Source: Asparagopsis taxiformis | Lineage: Eukaryota; Rhodophyta; Florideophyceae; Bonnemaisoniales; Bonnemaisoniaceae | Direction of reading: 5' to 3' | NCBI GenBank assembly: GCA_030407315.1 | Contig: JALQPE010002421.1 | Location: 28,631 to 92,630, forward strand | DNA: 64,000 bases | Shown here: positions 1 through 9,240 of the stretch, piece after piece | How positions within the stretch are numbered: position 1 is the stretch's first letter | How the letters are laid out: every line of letters starts with the position of its first letter | The notes under the pieces: generated by a model | Database searches by the model: none | The model's input: only the letters and a program-made list of their open reading frames with translations | Told to the model about the DNA's origin: nothing | Position numbers and translations under genes: made by a program

Positions 1-2
1 AG

Positions 3-476
3 GGATCTGAGAGCGAATCGAGGTTAGGGCGTGCTGAACCTGGAAGCATCGTTCAAGCAGTGTGCAAAGATGGATGGTATGATGCTGGTATAGTAGTACC
101 CGCCCATAGCAGGACGAGCATGGAGGAATTCACATGTTCCAGACGTGTCCTTTTCGTCACATTGTCATTTTTTATTGTGGTAGGGCAAGGAGAGGAGAAG
201 AAGGCAAAGAAATGGAAGCAGAAAACTCCATATGCTGTCTGCATTCCCTTGACATGCACTGGAGACGGTATGTACCGGAAAGGTGGGAATGATACTATAG
301 TTCACGTTGAAATGAACGACGGGGTCCGAGAAGTTTTGCACGTACATAACTGCGAGTCAGGAGTTTGTTTATACGATAGACAAAGTGGCATTGTAGAGCA
401 CAATAGTGATATTCTTTCTGGTGGTGAAGTGAGCGTCTTAACTAGAGAAGATGGATACCCACCACGTTCAGCATAG
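3..476 (+). CDS. CACTA-like transposase, C-terminal fragment (copy 1)
   Basis: The reading frame is open from the window edge to the stop at 474-476, so this is the tail of a gene that begins off-window. It aligns along its length with the last ~150 residues of the transposase at 55157-58075: both share a hydrophobic patch (LSFFIVV / LAFFIL), a Y-[AG]-V-C motif, a valine-rich VEM strand, an NC-x-S-V/G-V-C segment and the C-terminus GYPPRSA / GFPPRAA. The catalytic residues are outside this fragment. The equivalent position, just upstream of a ParB-dioxygenase gene, is occupied by the transposase in copy 3, which supports the assignment. The internal ATG at 60 is not the true start. Whether the full copy-1 transposase is intact cannot be seen. 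Confidence 0.65.
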   Translation, partial: GSESESRLGRAEPGSIVQAVCKDGWYDAGIVVPAHSRTSMEEFTCSRRVLFVTLSFFIVVGQGEEKKAKKWKQKTPYAVCIPLTCTGDGMYRKGGNDTIVHVEMNDGVREVLHVHNCESGVCLYDRQSGIVEHNSDILSGGEVSVLTREDGYPPRSA

Positions 477-735
477 AGTGTTCCAGCACAGTGTTTAATA
501 CATCAGTAAACTTTCGTAATTCATTTAGCAGCAGTCCTGATCAAGTCTTCCAACAAATGCTATACAAAATTTGTACATGTCGTTTGAAGAATAGAGTGGG
601 ATTTTGTTCCATGCGCAAAAATAAAGTGTGTTTTGCGAAGAGCGTACGCACTTACGTACGTATGACGCCATTGGTACTAGAGATGGAGCCGCGAGTTGCA
701 GGACTCCTAGTTCCACAAAGTTGAGTTCGCATAAT

Positions 736-925
736 CCAATGGAGAGCTGGCACCTTGCCAATGAAGTGGAAAATAATACCCGGTATAGTTTTCTGGCTCC
801 AGTGACAAGTGGAGTATTGTGACTGATGGCTGTCTGCTGGCCAATGGGGAGCCGGCACCTGGCCAATGCAGTGGAAAATAATACCCGGTATAGTTTTTTG
901 GCTCCAGTGACAAGTGGAGTACTAT
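736..925. repeat. Pair of compound palindromes, copy-1 family (gap 1)
   Basis: Two tandem ~85-90 bp units start with CCAATGG at 736 and 841. Each carries AAAATAATACCCGGTATAG, then TTTTnTGGCTCCAGTGACAAGTGGAGTA. The AATAATACCCGGTAT core here is slightly degenerate on its right arm compared with the other copy-1 gaps. They fill the gap between the transposase stop and the first ParB-dioxygenase gene. In the rest of 477-1183 I see no gene. Confidence 0.8.
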
Positions 926-1183
926 GATTCATGGCAATGGGATGGTTTTGGGAACGAAGGAATTGTGTGTGGGAAGTCCTTCATCGAGGAATGACAGATG
1001 GCCGAATACAATTGGAGCGCGTGGAAGGTGAATCAATAACTGATATTTCACGTTTAGACGTGTAGGGAGATCGTTTCCCGCCAAATACCACCTTGAAAGA
1101 GGAATATCTCTTGATCGTGTAGTCGGAGAGAAAAGGTATCTTTGTTATCCTGAACGGCTTCTCTACGCGTCCAAATCTTTGCA

Positions 1184-4100
1184 ATGGCCGGAAGCGACAC
1201 TGAGCGCGCTGCGGAACCAAAGGATACCGTCGAAAGCGTTGCAGAGAGACTTGCAACGACGGTAGGCGGTGATAAAACACCCTCCGGAGGTTCTGCTGAT
1301 GGAGGGGCTCCGTCTGCAGCGGGAAGGGAGACGGCAGATAGCCAGACACCCATTCAGGGAGCAGACGCTGCCATGATAGAGGCAGCAAAAACCCTTGGTG
1401 ATATATCACCATCTGGGAAAAACACTCTACGCTTTCCATCTACTCCTGGGACGGTGAAATCGAAAAACAGGGAGAGGTCTAACGTCCGTGAAGGCGAGGG
1501 GAGTCCTGCTGGCATGGAAGCATCAGAAGAGTCTGTGATGGGGATTGACATCAACATTGTCGAATGCAGGACTGAACCTAAAATGATCAATCCGCTAGAT
1601 GTTGCCAAACCGGAATCAACTTCTCGTCTTGTGCAGGAGGCCAGAGTGCGCGATCTGGTCAGCAAAATATCTACCGAGGGGTTTCTGGAAACTGGCACCC
1701 GAATGACCATCTGTGAAACAATGGGGTCAGACGGACGGAAGAAACTGCAGTGCATTGATGGAGGTCATCGTATCAGCGCTTTGCAGTCGATTTGGAAAAC
1801 AAACCGACAGTTGCTGATCGATGGAGACTGAGGAGCATTAGCGTTGACTTCATCCGACCACCTGGAACCCGTGAAATGTTTCATCCTCTTGAAGTGATGC
1901 GAATATCGCAGAAGCTGAACGAAAAGACTCATGACGTGATAGAAGTTTCTATTGCTGACCACGTCTGTACGGTCATGAAGTTCATGATGATGAAGGGCTT
2001 GATGAAGGCGAAGGTAAATGTGTGCACAAAAGTTGTAGTCGAGAACAAGGTCATTCCAGGTTGTCAGGAAGGAATCATGATGAAGTACGTTTCGATTGCG
2101 CAGGGCTTCGGAGACGTAAATAACCCGGCGTTCGAACATTGGTCAGCTATCCCAAGTCGATTTGCAACTGAAACTAGTCCGCCAGACTCGAAGAATATGC
2201 AGGGATGCACTGTGGACGTCCTATTCGCTTCTGCGTTTCGAAAAGCTTCGGTGGACACCAAACTTGTCATTCTAGAGCTCACTGCAATGTGGACGATGTG
2301 GAAACGTAGGAAAGGAGATGGTGGTATAAGTCTAAAGACATGCGCGCAAAAGTGGTGCTACAGCATGTGTGAAATATATGACATACTTGAGAAAGCTGTA
2401 CGGAAAGAAAACTCCTGGCATTCCTCACCTCATCCATGTTTCAGGAAGTTACATGAAGTACCGGAGCCAGGTGGACGAACACGAAAAACCATACGATATC
2501 GCATTTTGACTGTCCTCAAAGATTTCTATCCTTCCGACGCACCAACTGGGAGAGGTATACGTGCAGCATTGACGCGGTCTATGATGAAAGAAATCCGTTA
2601 TGTGGTTTTCAACGGCCCAATTCTATCGGATGACTCTCTCGACCATTCCGTCGCGCCTGAAATAGGTGTGCAGGAAAGGCGGACTAGGCGAAAATCCTTG
2701 GAAGGGAATACTGCACCTCAACCACGACAACAATCCGCATCGTATGGTGATACTTCAAATGCTGCCATTGATCGCTCGGACGTGGTACAGAGTCCAAATG
2801 TACTTACCCAACAGCAGACACAGGGCAGTCTGGAAATATCGGATCGTGTTAACGCTGAGGTCGGTGCTGCAACACAGGTTGGTGAAGAGGCGACAGGGAA
2901 AGCGGCAGATTCCGAAAGCGCAAAGCAGGTTACAACGGACCGCGCAGTGCCTACTGCGCCAACCGAGAACAATTCTTCGAAACCTGGAGATTGTGAAGTT
3001 GGGGATGTGTTGCAGAAGAACGTAGGAACTCAAGAGCTTGAACCAACTGGTGCAAATCGAGGAAGAAATGACCACGGTGATGAAAATGACCTGCAACAAT
3101 CACCTAGCCCAGTGGCAGCCGGAAGTGCCACGCTCAGACCAGAGCAGGGTGGAAAGTCGCCGGCGAATATGTCAGTTGGTCATCCAAGAACTGGTCGAGA
3201 TGGTGAAGGAGGTCCTGAATCTAGGAAGAGCGATGGGTCTGGAACGAAAGATGTCCGCGAAGAATGTCCCGAACATTCTTCTGGAAGGACAACGGAGGAC
3301 CCGATGAAAGGTGTACGAAATCAGGGTGATGGCACTGGAGACGCTATGTTATCTACAGCGGATGTCGGCCTACCTGTTTTACCTGAGCTGGAGGACACGG
3401 AAACACCTGTTACCAGTTCTACGCCTAGGAAGTTGATGAAAGCCAAGCACAGCAGTGGTTTCGTGCCCTTAAAGGCAAAGCCGAGGAATACGGAGACGCC
3501 GCCAATGATTCTACGATCCAAACGGAAATTGGTGGATGTCACCCCTCAAGAGGTTATTGACCTGGTGGGAGAGGATACCAGCAGGCCGCGGTGAAAGAAG
3601 AAGCAAAAGATGCGTGAAGACGCAAATTTGCAATCCGGCAAAGACGCTGCAGTCCACGCGGTTCAAGGAGGTCAGTATTCGAACAGGCAACAAAATGATG
3701 TCCCTGACAAAGATGTGGAGGAAGGTATAGAAGCGAAACTGCCTGTTATCATTCATCCCGACAGTCGAATGAAATACTATGTGAATGGGAAACTGGTCGA
3801 TACGCTTCGAGCCGAGGTCGCTGAAGCAGCAGCGAGTGCCTATTCGGCACAAAATGTTTCCGCTGAGTTTCTCTCGAGGGCTTATTTCCGAGAGAAACGA
3901 AATGAAATAGACTTGGTTGGGTTTACAATTCTGGACGGAATATTCAAGTCTTCTACTACTGCAGATGCGATCCACGAACTGCTCCTTCATTTTTCTGCGT
4001 TGTTTGAGGAACGTCTCGAGGATGCCAAGAAGAACTCTGAATCCGGTGACACCCGCAGAGATCCGGACTGGACACCGTGGTGCATGGCTATGATGGATGG

Positions 4101-4707
4101 GAAAAACTCTGATGAAGAAGGTGAGAAGGGCAGAGGAATCTTTATAACAAAGCGGAAGAGCTTATGTGATGACCTCGAGGATAACAATAATAATCTCTAT
4201 CGGAAGAAGATGATTGTTGAGCTCGGTCTAGGTATTTGTGCGGAAGGTTTGGAATTGAGGACTAGTGGGAAGGACCCGATGGCCTTCCCCAGCACTGGAA
4301 CTACTTTAGTGCTGACTGGAGAGCGGACTAAACCTCGTGCTGGACATACAGACTATGAAGTGGGAATCGATGAAGTTAACAGTCCCCCTTCTCCGCCATC
4401 CTACTTCATGATGTCAAGCGGCGCAGATGGATTCGGCCTCGTGCTTGCACCCTACAGTCATGTCTGTTTATCCCATCCCAACAGAGAGTTATACAGAGTT
4501 CCAATGAAGAGGTGTGAAGTACCACCATATTCTGTTCTTGTCTGCCGAGGGGATGTTTATCACCACGAGGAAGGATTTGAGAGCAATAAGGGTCTTCAAT
4601 ACAAGTTCCCGATCCGATCTCACATATTCCTCAAAACTGAGCAGCATCAAAGTGAAGAAGGAGAATATGTCGTTGGACATTGGGAGGGCAATTCGAAATT
4701 GAAGTGA
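1184..4707 (+). pseudogene. ParB-like / 2OG-Fe(II) dioxygenase fusion, broken copy (dioxygenase 1 of copy 1)
   Basis: Translated in pieces, this matches the intact 938-aa gene at 5734-8550 from end to end. It begins at ATG 1184 with a disordered, Ser/Gly-rich stretch, followed by a ParB/Srx-like domain with an IDGGHRISALQ motif near 1755-1790. The frame is lost at about 1790-1830 and continues one frame over (SVDFIRRPGT-like segment conserved with its paralogue). A helical region follows to about 2500, then a long acidic/Pro-rich linker. An in-frame TGA lies at 3592-3594, after which the same frame runs to 4707. The C-terminal part has the dioxygenase signature: H (4345-4347)-x-D (4351-4353), distal H (4561-4563) and R (4615-4617). 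So the metal and 2OG ligands survive although the gene is split by one frameshift and one stop. Introns are an alternative explanation for the breaks, but the intact paralogue has none. The gene is probably dead, or yields separate ParB and dioxygenase proteins. Confidence 0.7.
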
Positions 4708-4960
4708 TGAAGGGCATCTGTCCAGCCGTGTTGAAGCCTTAGTTGGGTATGAATCCGTAGAGTAATAAACACAATTCCAATAGAACATGATAAAAGAGAT
4801 ACTGCATGGATTCTTTATATAGTCAGATCAACTTCACAAATGTAACAAACACCACATGCAGAAAGCTATTCTCCACAGAAAGCTCTACCTACAGGAGCTG
4901 CAAATTCTAAACCTCTTCAGTAGATGCAAGAAACGATAGCAGATAGTAAAACCTGGTATT

Positions 4961-5300
4961 ATATTACATCGTTCACTATCCCCGGTAAAATTTTCAGTTC
5001 CTGAGAACAGGAGTCTGGCCGGGTATAAAGTTGGGTGGGTGTAGACCAAGTGCACCAACCCCATTGCCTGGGGGTACTCCGGATAACCTCAGCCAATGGC
5101 GTTGGTGCACCTGGCTTTTGGGAGGCCAAAATAATACCGGGTATTATTTTGGGTCGGTATAGACCAAGTGCACCAACCCCATTGGCCGAGGTTGTCCAAA
5201 CTACCACCGGCCAATGGCGTTGGTGCACCTGGCTTTTGGGAGGCCAAAATAATACCGGGTATTATTCCTAGTTTCTCAAGCCAGGTGCAGTGCACTCATT
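4961..5300. repeat. Compound palindrome cluster, copy-1 family (gap 2)
   Basis: Two full cores occur at 5128-5150 and 5246-5266 (AATAATACCGGGTATTATT). They are flanked by mirrored blocks: CCAATGG...TTGGTGCACCTGG on one side and CCAAGTGCACCAACCCCATTGG on the other, so each unit can fold into a long imperfect hairpin. Degenerate half-cores (CCCCGGTAAAA, GCCGGGTATAA) lie near 4980-5030. The rest of the gap, 4708-4960 and 5301-5733, shows no gene. Position: between the two tandem dioxygenase genes. Confidence 0.8.
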
Positions 5301-5733
5301 GGCCGAAGCCCACTTATTCGTGGTTCATGTTGAATACAGACGCATTTGGTATGTACGCATCAGCTCCACGAGTTGGTGCAAAATGCTGGGAAGTATGTGA
5401 CTTCAGCATTATGTAGTTATTACTTGAGTGGTTTTGGGGTAATCACCATGACCAACTCGTACCTGTTTAGCCACTTTGAGTATGAACTCGTCGTATAGCG
5501 ATTGTATTTGGCCGCAGAAATTAACTGAATTTCGAGTATTACTCTTGATCTGAGTCAAGTGGTCTAGAAATAAACAAAAAATTGAAATCAGAGTTGAAAC
5601 GGATTGTTCACGTTTGATCCTTTATCAGACTGCAGTAGCGAAATAAATCTATCTTAATCGTCTCTGTATCGTCGTTATCGGGGTCGTACACTCAATCAAG
5701 CTTCTCTCCATTCCTGCTTTCCCTCATCCTTCA

Positions 5734-8550
5734 ATGGCTCCTCGCACTCGCTCCAAACCCTCTGCCCCCGCCCCTGCTCGCGCTTCGACTCGCGGTCGGG
5801 CCTCCGCTCGCTCTCGCGCCCCTTCTCGCTCTCGCGCCCCTTCTCGCAGCCCTGGTCACGATAACTCTGTCACCGCCGAGGTTCAGTTGTCAGACTGTCC
5901 CAAAGCTGACCACAGGCTGTCTCCCTTGGATTTGCACAGACCCCCCCTATTCTCTCGTCATATTAGGGAAGGGAGAGTGCTTGAGCTGAAGGAGAAGTTC
6001 TTGAGGGAAGGATTCACCTCCTCAATCTCCCGAATCCTTGCCTGCAAAATGCTCCTTCCTAGTGAAGGCAGCACAACCCCCACCCTTCAAACCTTTTACA
6101 TCGATGGTGGCCATCGCGTTGCGGCTCTCCAGAAGTGCATTCGTGAAGACCCGGAAGGGCAACATCCGTATGCTGCTTCATTCAGGAACATCGATGTGGC
6201 TTTGATCAGGCGCCCAGGGACAGAAGAAGTTTCCGATGAGTACTTCACACCTTTTGAAGTACTCGGGCTGTCCATTCAAGCAAACACACTCACACATGAT
6301 GTTGCCCTTGTTTCTTTGGCAGACCGAGTGTGTTCTGTGGTCCAACTGCTCACGACCAAGGACATGCTGGGTGAACCGAATCGGAAGTGCATTCAGGTCA
6401 TCATGGACAGCCAGTTGTCGATATCGAAACTGGGCTACCAAGCCATCAACAAGCACGTGACTGCTGCGAAAGGCTTCCGGACTGTGAACAACAAAGCGCT
6501 TGAGTTCTGGAGTTCCGTACCGAGCATGTTCACCAAGGAAATTCTCGCTGCGGAACAGGAAAGGGCCGTTAAAGAAGGCCGTGACATCAACGACGATGTC
6601 TTCAAGCAGTCCGTAGACATGTATGGCTGCAACATGGATCTCGTTTTCATGGCAGACTTCCGTCGCGGCTCGGAGTATCAGCAAAGGTTCATCTTGCTCA
6701 TAACAGCTCTCTGGACACGCATGCGAGATCTGCGTCAGTTGAGTAGGACGACAAGAGGATTTGGTAATCCTTTCGTTCGTGTTTTGATTGAAGTTTTCAA
6801 GATGTCCGAGCCGGTTGCTGCTCACAAAAAGATGGAGCCTCCGCTCGAGCATTTCTACTCCGAGCTCAAGAACACTGGGTCAGGAAAGGAGACTGTTATT
6901 GCGAACAGTATTGCGGAGACCCTCCTGCACTTCAATACCGACGACAACAGCGGTACGAAGCATGCTCTCGTCTCCGACGAAATGTATGAGCAGCTTCGCT
7001 TTTCCACGGGCGTTGTGGACATGGAAGAAGACCAAAGGGTCATTGTTCACAATGAACAGCCATCTGAAGATGCGCCGAAGCCATCTACGCCCCAATCAGA
7101 TGAGCCTTCTACCCCTTCTACCCGTTCTGGTCCTACTCCTCCTGCCCCTTCTACCCCTCCTGCTCCTTCTACCCCTCCTGCTCCTCGTGCTCATTCTACC
7201 CCTTCTACCCCTTCTACTCCTGCTCCTACTACCCCTCCTGCTCCTGCCACTTCCGTTCCTGCAGTTGAGCAGGCTCAAGGAACCCCTGATGCCACTGTGG
7301 CAGGTTCTGAGAAGCAATTGGGATCTGTTCTCCTCCGTCTCCCTCTCAATGCACCCCCGGTTGCGGTGAATGAGCCAGTCGAGACACTTCGCAGGTCGAA
7401 ACGGCAGAGAACGGAGAGTCTACGGGTTGGCGGCGACAGTCAGGCAGAGTCGGAGGTAGAAGAAGAGTCCGAAGAGCCCCTTCCGAAGCGCAGAAGACTG
7501 GAATTTAACCGTACGGTTAAACGTTCAACCGAGGAGATTCCATTGTTCAGCGATGAGCAGGAAAATCCCCTCCCCGACAGGGTAGTCGATGAACGGATTA
7601 TGGATATTCTCCCGAACACCATACCGTCAGACTCTAGGGTCAAGTACTATATCGACAGCAAGCTGTACGAAACAATCCGACAGGAGATTTTGAGTGCAGC
7701 TGCTGCCGATATGAATTGTATAGCGTGCAGTGGTCCAGCTTGCTGTGCAGAGAAGTTCTTTGCAACAGCTAGGTCAACTCTCAATCTCTTGGGTGCCCAT
7801 GTACTCAGTGGTATCTTCCGTTCTTCGACTGTGGGCAACGCAGCACATGAACTGTTCACGTTCTACGCCCAGAAGTTCAAACCTGTTCATTCTTCTGCTG
7901 AAGACAGTTCCAATGATCCCTGGCATCAGATTCGAAACAAGGGTGAGGTAACAGCAGAGCAACAGGCCTCTCGTTTGGGAAGGTTCTCTATCTCAAGGAA
8001 GAAGATTTGCGACGATCTCGAGCAGATGGATGAACATCAATTCAAGAACAAGATGATTCTCGAGGTCGGCAAAGCAATCTGTGCCGAGCTAATGTACTTG
8101 GGCCTAGGAATCCATGAGCCTGTGGCCTTTCCTAAAACCGGTTTACGTCTTTTGCTGACCTCTGATGGTGCTCCAGATCAAGACTTGCACACAGACCTAC
8201 CGGTGGTCATCAATGATTCCGATTTCCCACCTGGAAGATCGTACTTTCTGATGGCAAGCGCGGCTGATGGGTTCTGGCTTCGTGGAGCGTATTTCAGCCA
8301 CGTCTGTTTGACGCGTGCAGACGCTGAGAAGTACAAGACGCCTGTTATGGACATCTACGTGCCACCGTATTCTCTCTTCATCGGTCGTGGTGACTTCTAC
8401 CATGGAGGCAAAGGATTCAGTAGTTCAGCGGAAAATCGCCTAACATATGGTCTTCCGGTTCGTTCTCATCTCTACCTTTTAAGTGACGAAGAAGAATTGG
8501 CGGATGCTATCGAAACAGTCAACTACTGGGATGCACCTAGTGCGCGATAA
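5734..8550 (+). CDS. ParB-like / 2OG-Fe(II) dioxygenase fusion protein (intact)
   Basis: This is an uninterrupted 938-residue frame. Residues 1-50 are an Arg/Ser/Pro/Ala-rich basic tail with repeated SRAP units, which could be DNA-binding or nuclear-targeting. A ParB/Srx-like domain spans about 55-180 and has the DGGHR motif at about 124-128, matching the DGxHR box of ParB/DndB-like folds. A conserved helical part follows (about 180-400). Residues about 445-515 are a Ser/Thr/Pro repeat encoded by a CCTTCTACC-type microsatellite (7087-7260). Basic NLS-like clusters (RRSKRQR, PKRRR) precede the C-terminal domain, about 625-935, which contains the double-stranded beta-helix signature H819-x-D821, H890 and R910. 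In known families these residues bind Fe(II) and 2-oxoglutarate. The substrate is unknown; a nucleic-acid base (as for TET/JBP or AlkB) is an inference from the ParB fusion and the adjacent methyltransferase. It is the only one of three paralogues in this window without breaks. Start: first ATG, with a short clear 5' region. Confidence 0.7.
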   Translation: MAPRTRSKPSAPAPARASTRGRASARSRAPSRSRAPSRSPGHDNSVTAEVQLSDCPKADHRLSPLDLHRPPLFSRHIREGRVLELKEKFLREGFTSSISRILACKMLLPSEGSTTPTLQTFYIDGGHRVAALQKCIREDPEGQHPYAASFRNIDVALIRRPGTEEVSDEYFTPFEVLGLSIQANTLTHDVALVSLADRVCSVVQLLTTKDMLGEPNRKCIQVIMDSQLSISKLGYQAINKHVTAAKGFRTVNNKALEFWSSVPSMFTKEILAAEQERAVKEGRDINDDVFKQSVDMYGCNMDLVFMADFRRGSEYQQRFILLITALWTRMRDLRQLSRTTRGFGNPFVRVLIEVFKMSEPVAAHKKMEPPLEHFYSELKNTGSGKETVIANSIAETLLHFNTDDNSGTKHALVSDEMYEQLRFSTGVVDMEEDQRVIVHNEQPSEDAPKPSTPQSDEPSTPSTRSGPTPPAPSTPPAPSTPPAPRAHSTPSTPSTPAPTTPPAPATSVPAVEQAQGTPDATVAGSEKQLGSVLLRLPLNAPPVAVNEPVETLRRSKRQRTESLRVGGDSQAESEVEEESEEPLPKRRRLEFNRTVKRSTEEIPLFSDEQENPLPDRVVDERIMDILPNTIPSDSRVKYYIDSKLYETIRQEILSAAAADMNCIACSGPACCAEKFFATARSTLNLLGAHVLSGIFRSSTVGNAAHELFTFYAQKFKPVHSSAEDSSNDPWHQIRNKGEVTAEQQASRLGRFSISRKKICDDLEQMDEHQFKNKMILEVGKAICAELMYLGLGIHEPVAFPKTGLRLLLTSDGAPDQDLHTDLPVVINDSDFPPGRSYFLMASAADGFWLRGAYFSHVCLTRADAEKYKTPVMDIYVPPYSLFIGRGDFYHGGKGFSSSAENRLTYGLPVRSHLYLLSDEEELADAIETVNYWDAPSAR

Positions 8551-8881
8551 TCTGCAAGAATACTGCTTTGCCTCTCCCTCTACAGGCAGCATCTGCCAAT
8601 CCTAAGCTAGCTTCGGTAGTATACTTCCTTTACCACAACTAAATCTACTCCTATTCATGACTTTGAAAATATTAGCACGGTCAGTCTACTGCACTATTAG
8701 AGTTCCTCTACCTCTCACCCCGCATAGCTTCTACACCCTACATCGTACAGACTGATCTCTTTTCCTTTCCTACATGCATGGCACAGTTTTGCAAGACTGC
8801 CACAATTCCACATCACTCGAGTAACCAAGGTCTTGAATTGTTCTTCTTAGTATACTAACTATAGTTGAGATGCAAACCTGG

Positions 8882-9085
8882 CAGCCAATGGCAGAGCTGC
8901 ACTTGGGCTGGCCACACCCAAAATAATACCCGGTATTATTTTGGCATGGCAAAGCCCAGGTGCAGCAATTCCATTGGCTGCCGCTGCGTTCATGACAGCC
9001 AATGGCAGAGCTGCACTTGGGCTGGCCACACCCAAAATAATACCCGGTATTATTTTGGCATGGCAAAGCCCAGGTGCAGCACTAT
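8882..9085. repeat. Pair of compound palindromes, copy-1 family (gap 3)
   Basis: Two near-identical direct copies about 114 bp apart carry the perfect core AATAATACCCGGTATTATT inside AAAA...TTTT (8920-8942 and 9034-9056). Each core is bracketed by CCAATGGCAGAGCTGCACTTGG on the left and CCCAGGTGCAGCAnTnCCATTGG-like sequence on the right, so each unit forms a hairpin of about 85-90 bp. They sit between the convergent 3' ends of the dioxygenase (+) and the methyltransferase (-). 8551-8880 and 9086-9240 contain nothing else I can identify. Confidence 0.85.
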
Positions 9086-9240
9086 CATTGGACGTGGGCT
9101 GACTGGCACCGCTCAGCAAATGAAAGTCTGTTATTATCGCTCAGGTAGATTGTAGTACTACAACGTTGTACGAGTTCAGATGCAAGACTTTTTATTGCTG
9201 ATGGTACTCTTGATATCTGTAATTGGACGCCTAAACTGTC

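Noticed and set aside
491..932. Small frames between the transposase end and dioxygenase 1
   Set aside because: They overlap the palindrome pair on both strands and have no homology with the matching gap in copy 3.
1780..1835. Intron explaining the first break in dioxygenase 1
   Set aside because: The paralogue has no intron, the two frames almost abut, and I see no convincing splice sites; a frameshift is simpler, though not proven.
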